Shown here: positions 23,904-32,920 of the stretch, one piece after another
Numbering within the stretch: position 1 is the stretch's first letter
Layout: every line of letters starts with the position of its first letter
Assembly: GCA_036639875.1 (NCBI GenBank)
Contig: JAVWHX010000011.1
Location: 1 to 39,563 of the forward strand
Length of the DNA: 39,563 nt
DNA from: JAVWHX01 sp036639875
GTDB taxonomy: Bacteria; Bacillota_I; Bacilli_A; Erysipelotrichales; Coprobacillaceae
Direction of reading: 5' to 3'
Position numbers and translations under genes: made by a program
The notes under the pieces: model-generated
What the model was told of the DNA's origin: nothing
Seen by the model: the letters and a program-made list of their open reading frames with translations, nothing else
The model's database searches: none

Positions 23904-25625
23904 ATGAAGAAGAAAATATGTATCATATTTTCTCTTTTTATCATTAGTTTATTATCTTTAACACCAATTTCAGCAGCATCAACTCAAATCAATGATATGC
24001 GTATTACTGCATATATCAATGATGATGGGTCTGCTCATATTCAAGAAGTTTGGGATATGGATGTTAATAAAGGTACAGAGGTTTATAAGGTCTTCAATAA
24101 TATGGGATCTTCTCGATTATCTAACTTAAAGGTTAAGGATAATACAGGACGTCAATATCAAAATATTGGGGAATGGGATGTTGATGCGAGTAAAAGTGAG
24201 AAAAATGGGAAATGTGGATTGGTTACAAAGAGTGGTGGATATGAATTATGTTTTGGAATTGGTAATTATGGATCTAAAACATATACATTTGAATATGATG
24301 TTTCTAACTTTGTAAAACAATATAAAAACGATCAGGGGTTGAATTATGCTTTCTTTACTGACTTAGCGTTAGATACAAGGCAAGCAACAATTACATTATC
24401 GTCTTCTCAAGCATTTAATAAAGAAAATAGTTCTATTTATGCATTTGGATATCATGGTGATGTTAATTTCATGGATGGTAAAGTTGTGATGAAGACAAAT
24501 CAAAATGTTGATAGTGAACAGAAAATGCAACTTTTAATGCGTATGGATAATGGAATGTTTAAAAAGGCACAAGCAACAAATCAAGATTTTGATGATATTT
24601 TAGCTGATGCTAAAGAAGGTAGTGATTATTCAGAAGATGGAATACCATTAATTATTTTTGGTTTTATTGTTGTTACAATCATAGGAATGGCTTTCTTTAT
24701 TTTCTGTATAGCTTCTTTTTCAAAGAAAATATCTAATAATGGTAAGTTCATTTTTAATGATCATATACCACTTAAACCTAAAAAAGAAATTATTATGTTT
24801 AGAGATATTCCTTGTGATAAGGATATATTTAAGTTTTATTATTTAGCAAAGAAGTTTAAATTGATTTATAATAATGATCGTGGAGGAATGATTGCTGCTA
24901 TCTTATTAAAATGGATACAAAAAGGTTATATTCAATTTGAAAAAAGAGAAGAAAAGAGTTTAGGGATATTTAAGAAAGATGGTTTCTCTATTGATTTTAA
25001 TAAAGATATTCCTTGTGTTTATCCTTTTGAAGAAGAACTTTTAAATTATTTTAAAGAAGCTTCTGGAGGAAATGTTCAGTTAGAAACAAAAGAATTTGAA
25101 CTTTGGTGTAAAACGAATTATGAAAAGATAGATGATTGGTTTAATCATGTTGAAGGTTATATGATTAGAGACCTTCAAAATAAAGGTTTGTTAACGATTG
25201 AAAAAAGATATAGTAAAGTTATGGGATTCAAGATTTCTTCTGATATAGATTGTTATGACGCAAGTATTAGAGAAGAGATGGAACATATTTATGGATTAAA
25301 AGCATTTTTAGAAGAAATGAGTTTAATTAATGAAAAAGAAGTTATTGAAGTGAAAATGTGGGAAGAATATCTTATATATGCTTCTATACTAGGTATAGCT
25401 GATAGAGTTCAAGAACAATTAGGAGAATTATGTCCTACATTTAATCAACAATCTGAATTAGATACTATCTATACGATGCATATGGTTCATATGTTTGCAT
25501 ATAACAGTATGCGTGCTTCAAACAATGCTTCCCAAGCTGCGAGATCAGATGGATTTGGTGGTGGTGCTTCCTTTGGAGGTGGCGGTGGAGGCTTCTCTGG
25601 TGGAGGCGGAGGCGGAGTTCGCTAG
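23904..25625 (+). CDS. DUF2207-domain membrane protein (YciQ-like)
   Basis: The 573-residue protein has a signal peptide (1-25), an extracytoplasmic beta-rich DUF2207 domain (about 26-240), a membrane helix (about 248-272), a large cytoplasmic region with winged-helix-like segments and a glycine-rich tail (GGGASFGGGGGGFSGGGGGG). This is the typical partner of LemA, immediately adjacent with no gap. The family probably acts in envelope stress or membrane organisation, but no activity is known. The second membrane helix pair seen in some homologues before the C-terminal region is not obvious. Confidence 0.88.
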   Translation: MKKKICIIFSLFIISLLSLTPISAASTQINDMRITAYINDDGSAHIQEVWDMDVNKGTEVYKVFNNMGSSRLSNLKVKDNTGRQYQNIGEWDVDASKSEKNGKCGLVTKSGGYELCFGIGNYGSKTYTFEYDVSNFVKQYKNDQGLNYAFFTDLALDTRQATITLSSSQAFNKENSSIYAFGYHGDVNFMDGKVVMKTNQNVDSEQKMQLLMRMDNGMFKKAQATNQDFDDILADAKEGSDYSEDGIPLIIFGFIVVTIIGMAFFIFCIASFSKKISNNGKFIFNDHIPLKPKKEIIMFRDIPCDKDIFKFYYLAKKFKLIYNNDRGGMIAAILLKWIQKGYIQFEKREEKSLGIFKKDGFSIDFNKDIPCVYPFEEELLNYFKEASGGNVQLETKEFELWCKTNYEKIDDWFNHVEGYMIRDLQNKGLLTIEKRYSKVMGFKISSDIDCYDASIREEMEHIYGLKAFLEEMSLINEKEVIEVKMWEEYLIYASILGIADRVQEQLGELCPTFNQQSELDTIYTMHMVHMFAYNSMRASNNASQAARSDGFGGGASFGGGGGGFSGGGGGGVR

Positions 25626-25637
25626 AGAGGATAAAAC

Positions 25638-26552
25638 ATGAAATGTAAAAAAATAATCTTATCAAGTTTATTAATGTTAACTGGCTGTTCTCAAGCACAA
25701 ACGATAACAAAGACTGACACTGAGCCTACTTTAGAATTGTCTCAATCACGTGTACAAGTAGCTGTTAATAAGTCATTTAATTATCAATCATTTATTAAAA
25801 CAGCAAGTGATAAAGAAGATGGAGATATGGTATCGAAGGTTGAATATACTGATATTGAAACATCAAAGAGTGGAAGTTATCAAGTTGATTATTCACTTAA
25901 AGATAGTGATCATCATGAGGTGAGGAAGTCATTAAAGGTTGATGTTGTAAAGATGGATGATAAAGGGATTTATAATCCTTTAGATGTGACACCAGATACA
26001 ATAGAGAATCCAGATGATATAACTGCTTTGGTTAATAAAATTAACCAAATACCAAAAGGATGGGTTCCTAATGATTTGGAACCTGTTCTTGATAATAAAA
26101 GTCAAAAATTAAGAAAAGAAGCAAATGTTGCATATACTAAGTTTTATAACGATGCAAAAGCAAAAGGAATAAATATTTATTCTATTTCTGGTTATCGTAC
26201 AAATGATACACAAACATTGTATTGGAATAATCAAGTGAAAGTAAGAGGAGAACAATATGCATCTATGTATAGTGCTTATCCTGGAAGAAGTGAACATCAA
26301 TTAGGTTTAGCAATTGATATTTCATATACAACAACAGGTAATCGATTAAATGAAACAGTTGCGACTTCCCCTTTAGGAAAATTTATAATCAGTGATGCTT
26401 ATAAGTATGGATTTATTATTCGTTATCCTAAAGATAAGATTGCAATTACAAACTATGCATATGAACCTTGGCATATGCGTTATGTAGGTGTTGAACTTGC
26501 AACAAAGTTAAATGAATCAGGGATAACGTTAGAAGAGTATTATAACCAATAG
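25638..26552 (+). CDS. VanY-like D-alanyl-D-alanine carboxypeptidase lipoprotein
   Basis: The 304-residue lipoprotein has a lipobox at LTGC (Cys 17), a beta-sandwich spacer domain (about 28-105) and a LAS/VanY metallopeptidase domain (about 130-304). Zinc ligands are visible: H220 and D227 in SEHQLGLAID, and H279 in EPWHMR with the catalytic E276. It would trim the terminal D-Ala of peptidoglycan stem peptides outside the membrane. It follows the DUF2207 gene by 12 bases and precedes dut by nine, inside a five-gene envelope-type operon. Vancomycin resistance is not implied, because no vanHAX genes are present. Confidence 0.9.
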   Translation: MKCKKIILSSLLMLTGCSQAQTITKTDTEPTLELSQSRVQVAVNKSFNYQSFIKTASDKEDGDMVSKVEYTDIETSKSGSYQVDYSLKDSDHHEVRKSLKVDVVKMDDKGIYNPLDVTPDTIENPDDITALVNKINQIPKGWVPNDLEPVLDNKSQKLRKEANVAYTKFYNDAKAKGINIYSISGYRTNDTQTLYWNNQVKVRGEQYASMYSAYPGRSEHQLGLAIDISYTTTGNRLNETVATSPLGKFIISDAYKYGFIIRYPKDKIAITNYAYEPWHMRYVGVELATKLNESGITLEEYYNQ

Positions 26553-26561
26553 GAGGACTAC

Positions 26562-27071
26562 ATGAATACAGCAAAATTTTATAAAGTTTCTTTAAAACAA
26601 TTTGAAGAAGCTTATTTAGATTTTGATGCATCAGCATCGAAAGAAATGATTAAAGAAATATATGATCAATTAAAGTTACCAAAACGTGCAACTAAGGGGT
26701 CAGCAGGATATGATTTTTATACACCAATTAAAATCAATTTAAAACCTCAAGAAACATTAAAAGTTCCTACAGGTATAAGATGTGAAATGAATGAAAGTTG
26801 GGTCTTAATGATTTATCCTAGAAGTGGATTAGGATTCAAGTTCCGTTTACAATTAAATAATACTGTTGGAGTTATTGATAGTGACTATTTTTATTCAGAT
26901 AATGAAGGACATATTTTCATTAAAATAACAAATGATTCTAATGAAGACAAAACAGTAGATGTTCAAGTTGGGGAAGGCTTTGCACAAGGAATATTTATGC
27001 AATATGGAATAGTGGAAGATGATGAAGTAACTGATATTCGTAATGGGGGATTTGGAAGCACTACGAAATAA
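26562..27071 (+). CDS. dut: dUTP diphosphatase
   Basis: Hydrolyses dUTP to dUMP and pyrophosphate. The trimeric dUTPase motifs are all present: GSAGYDF (46-52), PRSGLG (86-91), GVIDSDY with the catalytic Asp (103-109), GEGFAQGIF (137-145) and the C-terminal P-loop-like GGFGST (162-167). An N-terminal extension of about 40 residues precedes motif I, so the protein (169 residues) is longer than the common ~145. It lies between two envelope lipoprotein genes with nine-base gaps on each side. Confidence 0.94.
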   Translation: MNTAKFYKVSLKQFEEAYLDFDASASKEMIKEIYDQLKLPKRATKGSAGYDFYTPIKINLKPQETLKVPTGIRCEMNESWVLMIYPRSGLGFKFRLQLNNTVGVIDSDYFYSDNEGHIFIKITNDSNEDKTVDVQVGEGFAQGIFMQYGIVEDDEVTDIRNGGFGSTTK

Positions 27072-27080
27072 GGAGATTTT

Positions 27081-28217
27081 ATGAAAATAATGAAACTATT
27101 AATAGCATTGATGTTTTTAGTGGGGTGTCAAAGTGCTCCTAAAAAGGAAACAAACAATACTTTAGTTGTTGATGAAGAGAGATTATCGTTTATGGCAGTT
27201 GGTGATAACTTAATGCATCAAAAGTTGCTAGATGTCGCTAAAAAAGGAAACACATATGATTTTATGCCTTATTATCAAAATATTAAATCTTATATTGAAA
27301 AGGCAGATCTTTCTTTTGTCAACCAAGAGACTATTTTAGGCGGAGATAAATTAAAGATTACTGGATATCCTAATTTTAATACTCCTGATAGTATGGCTCA
27401 AAACTTAAATGAATTGGGTTTTGATATTGTGAATGGAGCTACCAATCACTCACTAGATAAAGGATATCAAGCGATTGAACATTCTATAGATGTTTTTAAA
27501 AAGTATGAGAATATGAAGTATATTGGATTGTATAAAACTCAAGCTGAAAGAGACAATATTACTGTTGTTGAAAAGAATGGATTTAAAATAGCTCTTCTTT
27601 CTTATAATCAGTTATCTAATCAAAGAAATTATCCCAATTCTTATTTTATGAATTTCTTTGATGAAGATGTGATTAATAAAGATGTTGAAAATGCTAAAGA
27701 GATTAGTGATTTTGTAGTTGTTTCTGCACATTGGGGAGATGAGTATGATACTGAACCTAATAGTTTTCAAAAACAATATGCAAAAGTATTTGCTGATGCT
27801 GGAGCTGATGTAGTTATTGGAACTCATTCTCATACCCTACAACCTGTTGAATGGATAGAAGGAAAAGATGGGCATAAAACACTAATGGCTTATAGTTTAG
27901 GAAACTTTGTTCATGGAATGATGGAAGAAGATACACAATTAGGTGGTATGTTATCGTTTGATTTTGTTAGAAAAGATAATAAATTATCGATAGATAATGT
28001 TACATTAACACCACTTATTAATCATTATGAAGCATCTAATAAGAAAAATGTCTATGATACAAGAAATAATTTCACAGTTTATAGGCTTAAAGATTATACA
28101 GAGGAACTAGCTTTAAAGCATGGTTTAAATGGATATAAAGGTATTAAAATATCAATATCTAAAATGAAAGAAAAAGTAAATAAGAGAATTACAAGTGGGA
28201 TAAATATTGAAATGTAA
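27081..28217 (+). CDS. CapA / poly-gamma-glutamate synthesis-like lipoprotein
   Basis: The 378-residue lipoprotein (VGC lipobox, Cys 16) has the PGA_cap metallophosphatase-like fold: FMAVGDNLMHQ (39-47), NGATNHSLDKG, SAHWGDEY and GTHSHTLQPVEW...YSLGNFV, with the Asp, His and Asn metal ligands of calcineurin-like enzymes. CapA proteins act in polyglutamate capsule attachment, but many lipoprotein homologues stand alone without capB/capC, as here, and their function is unknown. Last gene of the LemA-to-CapA operon, followed by a terminator. Confidence 0.88.
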   Translation: MKIMKLLIALMFLVGCQSAPKKETNNTLVVDEERLSFMAVGDNLMHQKLLDVAKKGNTYDFMPYYQNIKSYIEKADLSFVNQETILGGDKLKITGYPNFNTPDSMAQNLNELGFDIVNGATNHSLDKGYQAIEHSIDVFKKYENMKYIGLYKTQAERDNITVVEKNGFKIALLSYNQLSNQRNYPNSYFMNFFDEDVINKDVENAKEISDFVVVSAHWGDEYDTEPNSFQKQYAKVFADAGADVVIGTHSHTLQPVEWIEGKDGHKTLMAYSLGNFVHGMMEEDTQLGGMLSFDFVRKDNKLSIDNVTLTPLINHYEASNKKNVYDTRNNFTVYRLKDYTEELALKHGLNGYKGIKISISKMKEKVNKRITSGINIEM

Positions 28218-28245
28218 ACTATGTGTTAACATAGTTTTATTTTTC
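28216..28245 (+). terminator. Terminator of the envelope operon
   Basis: AAACTATGT (28216-28224) pairs with ACATAGTTT (28229-28237) around GTTA, then ends TATTTTT. The stem starts inside the stop codon of the CapA gene. Confidence 0.8.
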
Positions 28246-28279
28246 GATTAAATATGCTCTATAAATATTTGTAGAAGTA

Positions 28280-28288
28280 TGTTATAAT
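28280..28288 (+). promoter_or_regulatory. Extended -10 promoter of pssA
   Basis: TGTTATAAT (28280-28288) is a consensus extended -10. No good -35 is seen at the expected distance. Confidence 0.5.
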
Positions 28289-28320
28289 ACTCATGTTAAA
28301 TTAACAAATGGGAGAACTAT

Positions 28321-28938
28321 ATGATTGGATATTATAATTATACAGTTATATTAACTTATTTAAGTCTAATAAGTGCTATGTTTGGAACACATCTTGCTTT
28401 TAATCAAGAATATGTTGGAGCACTTATATGCTTGCTTTTATGTGGGGCTTTTGATTCTTTTGATGGAATTGTTGCTCGTACTAAAAAAGACAGAACTGAA
28501 GAAGAAAAGAAGTTTGGTATTCAAATTGATTCACTTGTAGATGTTATTGCTTTTGGGATTTTTCCAACAATAATTGGTTATTCTATGGGATTGACTCAAT
28601 GGTACTGGGGATTTATTTTCTGTATCTTTGCTTGTGGAGCTGTAAGTAGACTTGCATATTTTAATGTTGCTGAAGAAATACGTCAAAATGAAACTGTAGA
28701 AAAAAGAAAGTATTATCAAGGATTACCTGTGACAAGCGCTTCTTTAATATTTCCAGCTATCTATTTATTAAAGTCTTTAATTGGATTTACTAACATGACT
28801 TTGGTATATGGAACTTTTATTGCGATAGTTGCAGTCGCTTTTGTTGTTAATTTTAAAGTTGTTAAGCCTGGAATTAAAGGTATTCTTATTATGACATTTA
28901 TTGGATTACTTGTTTGTATTGGGATGCTTGTATTGTAA
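28321..28938 (+). CDS. pssA: CDP-diacylglycerol-serine O-phosphatidyltransferase
   Basis: Transfers phosphatidyl from CDP-diacylglycerol to serine in the membrane. The CDP-alcohol phosphotransferase motif is visible as DG-x2-AR (48-53) and G-x3-D-x3-D (66-74), with 12 residues between its halves instead of the canonical eight, a form common in clostridial PssA. About six hydrophobic helices, 205 residues. Its TAA overlaps the ATG of psd by one base, giving the two-step route to phosphatidylethanolamine in one operon. Confidence 0.9.
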   Translation: MIGYYNYTVILTYLSLISAMFGTHLAFNQEYVGALICLLLCGAFDSFDGIVARTKKDRTEEEKKFGIQIDSLVDVIAFGIFPTIIGYSMGLTQWYWGFIFCIFACGAVSRLAYFNVAEEIRQNETVEKRKYYQGLPVTSASLIFPAIYLLKSLIGFTNMTLVYGTFIAIVAVAFVVNFKVVKPGIKGILIMTFIGLLVCIGMLVL

Positions 28939-29801
28939 TGAAGATATATAATCGAAATGGTCAAGAAGTTATCGTTGATCAAAGTCAAAATAAACTTTTA
29001 AAGACATTATATAGTCACGTATTAGGAAGATGTATACTTAAGGTATTAACCCTTCCTTTTATTACACATCTTGGTGGATGGTATATGAATCATTCTTTAT
29101 CTAAAAGGAAGATTCAACCATTTATTGAGGGTAATCATATAGATATGGATCAATACATAGAACAAACATATTCAAGTTATAATGATTTTTTTACGCGAAA
29201 AATTAAAGAAGGAAAAAGACCTGTACAGTTAGATAAAGATATTTTTTGTGCGCCTGCTGATTCAAAGTTAACATATTATCCAATTTGTGAAGATACACAT
29301 TTAAAGATTAAAGATTCTCTTTATTCAATAGAAGATTTGTTACAAAATGATTTATTAGCTAAGGAATACCAAGGTGGTATTTGCTTGATTTTTAGATTAA
29401 CAGTAGATGATTATCATCGTTATTGTTTTATTGATAATGGAACAAAAGAAAAAGATTGTTATATTAAAGGTAAGTTTCATACTGTCAATCCAATTGCTAA
29501 TGATTACTATCCAATTTATAAACAAAATTCACGTTCTTATTCTTTGTTACATACAGAGAACTTTGGAGATGTTGTTTATATGGAAGTAGGAGCAATGATG
29601 GTTGGAAAGATTGTGAATCATTCAAAGACACAATTTCTTAAAGGTGAAGAAAAAGGTTACTTTGAATTTGGTGGTTCTACAATTGTTATGTTTATAAAAA
29701 AAGATGTAGTAGAAATAGATCAAGATATCATTAAAAATTCATTGACTCATGATGAAACAAGAGTGCTTATGGGTGAAAAAATTGGTATCAAAAAGAAATA
29801 A
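28938..29801 (+). CDS. psd: Phosphatidylserine decarboxylase proenzyme
   Basis: Decarboxylates phosphatidylserine to phosphatidylethanolamine. GGST (245-248) is the self-cleavage site that creates the pyruvoyl group on Ser 247, and CAPADS (104-109) and DDYHR (157-161) carry the conserved Asp and His. ATG 28938, overlapping the pssA stop, is the natural start (287 residues). An upstream in-frame TTG at 28914 would lie inside pssA and has no ribosome site. The protein belongs to the longer clostridial Psd type. Confidence 0.92.
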   Translation: MKIYNRNGQEVIVDQSQNKLLKTLYSHVLGRCILKVLTLPFITHLGGWYMNHSLSKRKIQPFIEGNHIDMDQYIEQTYSSYNDFFTRKIKEGKRPVQLDKDIFCAPADSKLTYYPICEDTHLKIKDSLYSIEDLLQNDLLAKEYQGGICLIFRLTVDDYHRYCFIDNGTKEKDCYIKGKFHTVNPIANDYYPIYKQNSRSYSLLHTENFGDVVYMEVGAMMVGKIVNHSKTQFLKGEEKGYFEFGGSTIVMFIKKDVVEIDQDIIKNSLTHDETRVLMGEKIGIKKK

Positions 29802-29849
29802 CCTATGGTACAATAATAAAACACACAGTGAGTTATGGGAGGAAAGATT

Positions 29850-30623
29850 ATGTCAAAAGTAGTAGCAATAACAAATCAAAAAGGTGGCGTTGGAAAAACA
29901 ACAACAAGTGTTAATCTAAGTGCTGCTTTAGCATATATGGGGAAAAAGATTCTCCTTATTGACATTGATCCTCAAGCAAATGCTACACAAGGGACTGGTG
30001 TGGATCGTAGTGAACTAGAGTTAACTGTTTATGATGCTGTGACTGATGATGTTCCTATGGCTGATATTATTGTTCATACAAGTGTAAAGGGGTTAGATAT
30101 TGTACCTGCTAATATTGATTTGGCTGGTATTGAAATTGAACTTTCTCAAATCAAATCTGGAAGAGAACAAAGACTTAAGAATTCTTTAAATAAAGTTAAA
30201 GATAATTATGATTATGTGATTATTGATTGTCCTCCAGCATTAGGTTTATTAAATACAAATGCATTAACAGCGGCTGATTCTGTATTGATTCCTGTTCAAT
30301 GTGAGTATTATGCTCTTGAAGGATTAACCCAATTATTAAATACTATTTTATTAACACAAAATGTTTTTAATGAAGATTTAACAATTGAAGGTGTTTTATT
30401 AACAATGTTAGATTCTCGTACTAATTTAGGTATTGAGGTTTCACAAGAAGTTAGAAAGTACTTTAAAGAAAAGGTATATGATGTTGTTATACCTAGAAAT
30501 ATTAAATTATCAGAAGCACCATCTGAAGGATTGAATATATTTGATTATGATAGTCAATCAGAAGGGGCTAAGGCTTATGCAAAATTAGCTAAGGAAGTGG
30601 TGAAACGTAATGGCAGCAAGTAA
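29850..30623 (+). CDS. parA: ParA/Soj chromosome-partitioning ATPase
   Basis: The deviant Walker A KGGVGKTT (11-18) at the N-terminus, IDIDPQANAT (Walker A') and YVIIDCPPALG (Walker B) identify a ParA/Soj ATPase that cycles on the nucleoid with ParB. No N-terminal DNA-binding extension is present, as in chromosomal Soj. ATG 29850 follows GGGAGG (29837-29842) at the right distance; the ATG at 29835 lies inside that ribosome site and is rejected. 257 residues. parB overlaps the 3' end by 14 bases. Confidence 0.94.
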   Translation: MSKVVAITNQKGGVGKTTTSVNLSAALAYMGKKILLIDIDPQANATQGTGVDRSELELTVYDAVTDDVPMADIIVHTSVKGLDIVPANIDLAGIEIELSQIKSGREQRLKNSLNKVKDNYDYVIIDCPPALGLLNTNALTAADSVLIPVQCEYYALEGLTQLLNTILLTQNVFNEDLTIEGVLLTMLDSRTNLGIEVSQEVRKYFKEKVYDVVIPRNIKLSEAPSEGLNIFDYDSQSEGAKAYAKLAKEVVKRNGSK

Positions 30624-31500
30624 GAAAACAAAGAAGTTAGGTAAAGGGTTGGATGCAATTTTTAATGATGCATCGCAAGGAGCAGATTTAAAGTCTGTGA
30701 TTGATGCAATTGAAAAGAAAGCACCTCAATTATCACAAATTACAGTTCCATTAAAAGATATTCGTCCAAATCCTTATCAACCAAGAAAGTATTTTGATGA
30801 AGAGAAGTTAAATGAGTTAGCATCTTCTATTAAGGAACATGGAATATTTCAACCAATTATCTTAAAACAATCTGTTAAGGGATATGAAATTGTTGCTGGA
30901 GAAAGACGTTTTAGAGCAGCTACAATTGTAGGTTTAGAAGAGGTTCCAGCAATTATTGTTGATTTTACTGATCAACAAATGATGGAAATTGCTTTACTTG
31001 AAAATATTCAAAGAGAAGATTTAAATGCTATTGAAGAAGCACAAGCTTATAAATCAATGATGGATAAATTAAAAATAACTCAAGAAGAGTTATCGACAAG
31101 AGTTGGTAAATCTAGAGCTCATATTGCAAATACAGTGAGACTTTTGAAGATGCCTAAGAAGTTACAGGATTATATTTTAAAAGGTGTATTAACAATGGGG
31201 CATATTAAACCATTGATTACAATTGAAGCTGATAAAGCATTAGAAGTTGCTCAAAAAGCAATAGATCAGTCTTTATCTGTTAGAGAAGTAGAAGATATTG
31301 TGAAAGGTATAAAACTTCAAGATGCTAAAAGAGCAAAACCAAAAGAAGAAAAACCAAAAGAATATGTTTATGTAGAAGGGTTACTTAGAAAGAAGTATCG
31401 TACAAAGATTAAAGTTGATACAAATACGATTACAATTAAGTATACAGATACAAAAGACTTAAATAGAATATTAGAAATTATGGGTGTTATAGAAGAATAA
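30610..31500 (+). CDS. parB: ParB/Spo0J-family partition protein
   Basis: Binds parS sites and spreads as a CTP-dependent clamp. Residues about 41-130 are the ParB/Srx CTPase domain with GERRFRA (97-103), followed by ENIQRED (131-137), a helix-turn-helix (about 157-178, LSTRVGKSRAHIANTVRLL) and a C-terminal dimer domain (about 245-296). Length (296) is normal. The start lies inside parA, so translation is coupled. I see no obvious parS palindrome (TGTTTCACGTGAAACA type) in the window. Confidence 0.94.
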   Translation: MAASKKTKKLGKGLDAIFNDASQGADLKSVIDAIEKKAPQLSQITVPLKDIRPNPYQPRKYFDEEKLNELASSIKEHGIFQPIILKQSVKGYEIVAGERRFRAATIVGLEEVPAIIVDFTDQQMMEIALLENIQREDLNAIEEAQAYKSMMDKLKITQEELSTRVGKSRAHIANTVRLLKMPKKLQDYILKGVLTMGHIKPLITIEADKALEVAQKAIDQSLSVREVEDIVKGIKLQDAKRAKPKEEKPKEYVYVEGLLRKKYRTKIKVDTNTITIKYTDTKDLNRILEIMGVIEE

Positions 31501-31525
31501 AGATAGAGCTATCTATCTTTTTTTT
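31499..31525 (+). terminator. Terminator after parB
   Basis: AAAGATAGA (31499-31507) pairs with TCTATCTTT (31512-31520) around GCTA, followed by T to 31525. The stem starts inside the parB stop codon. Confidence 0.8.
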
Positions 31526-31547
31526 AAAGCGTAATAAGGGGAGTATT

Positions 31548-32903
31548 ATGGATAAAAAAATCAATTTATTAGAAGGTCCAATCTTTTCAACATTGACTAG
31601 ATTGGCATTACCTATTATGGGAACTTCACTTATTCAAATGGCATATAATCTTACTGATATGATTTGGATTGGTAAGATGGGAGCGGGTGCTGTTGCAGCT
31701 GTTGGAAGTGCTGGAATGTATATGTGGTTATCAAATGGGTTAAGTACATTAGCAAGAATGGGTGGACAAGTTTGTTTAGGACAAGCGATTGGTTCATCAC
31801 GTCAAGAGGAAGCAAAGCAGTATGCTTTAGGAACAATAAGATTAGGTATATTATTTGGAATGATATTTGGAATTATGACTTTATTATTTTATAAACCAAT
31901 GATTAGTTTCTTTGGATTAACATCTCCAGAAATTATTCAACAAGCAGAGATATATCTTATTATTACATGTGGTTTGGTTGTCATTAACTTTTTAAATCAA
32001 ATTTTTACAAGTTTAATGACAGCGATGGGAGATAGTCATCATCCTTTTGTCGCAACAACAATTGGATTGGTTTTAAATGTTGTATTGGATCCATTGTTTA
32101 TCTTTACATTTGATATGGGTGTTGCTGGTGCTGCCATAGCGACAGTTATAGCTCAAGTTATTGTTTTAATCTTTATGATTATCTTTATTAGAAAAGATAC
32201 ATATGTATTTGCAAACTTTTCATTAAAACATAAAGTTCAAAAGATTATTTATAAAAAGATATTAAGAATAGGATTTCCAGTAAGCATTCAAAGTATGACT
32301 TTTACATTTATATCAATGGTTATTGCAAGATTTATTGCAGGATATGGTGATGTTGCAATTGCTGTTCAAAAAGTTGGATCACAAATAGAATCAATATCTT
32401 GGATGAGTGCAGAAGGATTTGGAAGTGCTTTAAGTGCCTTTGTTGCCCAAAATTATGGAGCATCAAAAATAGATAGAGTCAAAAAAGGAACTGCTTCAGC
32501 TGTAAAAGTATGTGCTTTATGGGGTTTGTTTACAACTGCTGTTTTGATTTTACTTCCACAGTTTATATTTCAAATCTTTATTAGTGAAAAAGACGTTATT
32601 CCTTTAGGTGTTGACTATTTAAGAATTCTTGGTATCTCACAACTCTTTATGTGTATGGAATTAACACTAGCTGGAGCACTCAATGGTTTAGGAAAAACAT
32701 TTATTCCTTCGTTTGTTTCAGTGACATTAACAGCCATAAGAATACCTATGATTATTCTTCTTTCTGCAACAGTATTAGGGTTAAATGGGATTTGGTGGTC
32801 AATATCTTTAACAAGCATATTAAAGGGAATTGTGATTAGTGTATGCTTTATAGTAGTGATAAAGAAATTTAAACACAAAGATGAGCATGAAAAACAGGGA
32901 TAA
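31548..32903 (+). CDS. MATE-family efflux transporter (second, NorM-like)
   Basis: The 451-residue protein has about 12 membrane helices in two six-helix bundles and opens with LLEGPIFSTLTRLALPIMGTSLIQMAYNLTDMIWIG, the usual MatE start. It is only distantly similar to the MATE protein at 388-1695. The likely role is cation-coupled export of drugs or metabolites. GGGGAG precedes ATG 31548. No regulator is adjacent; the gene stands alone between two terminators, and its stop codon is part of the second. Confidence 0.9.
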   Translation: MDKKINLLEGPIFSTLTRLALPIMGTSLIQMAYNLTDMIWIGKMGAGAVAAVGSAGMYMWLSNGLSTLARMGGQVCLGQAIGSSRQEEAKQYALGTIRLGILFGMIFGIMTLLFYKPMISFFGLTSPEIIQQAEIYLIITCGLVVINFLNQIFTSLMTAMGDSHHPFVATTIGLVLNVVLDPLFIFTFDMGVAGAAIATVIAQVIVLIFMIIFIRKDTYVFANFSLKHKVQKIIYKKILRIGFPVSIQSMTFTFISMVIARFIAGYGDVAIAVQKVGSQIESISWMSAEGFGSALSAFVAQNYGASKIDRVKKGTASAVKVCALWGLFTTAVLILLPQFIFQIFISEKDVIPLGVDYLRILGISQLFMCMELTLAGALNGLGKTFIPSFVSVTLTAIRIPMIILLSATVLGLNGIWWSISLTSILKGIVISVCFIVVIKKFKHKDEHEKQG

Positions 32904-32920
32904 TTTTTTATCCCTGTTTT
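32891..32920. terminator. Shared bidirectional terminator overlapping two stop codons
   Basis: A perfect 13-base stem (32891-32903 with 32908-32920) around TTTT. The MATE stop (32901-32903) lies in the left arm, and the stop of the minus-strand gene (32919-32921) lies at the end of the right arm. Confidence 0.8.

Noticed and set aside
25465..25710. Antisense 81-codon ORF across the glycine-rich end of the DUF2207 gene
   Set aside because: Its His- and Leu-rich product is the reverse reading of GGT/GGA codons; no start signal.
28914..28937. Extension of psd into pssA from a TTG
   Set aside because: ATG 28938 overlaps the pssA stop in the normal coupled way; the TTG has no ribosome site.
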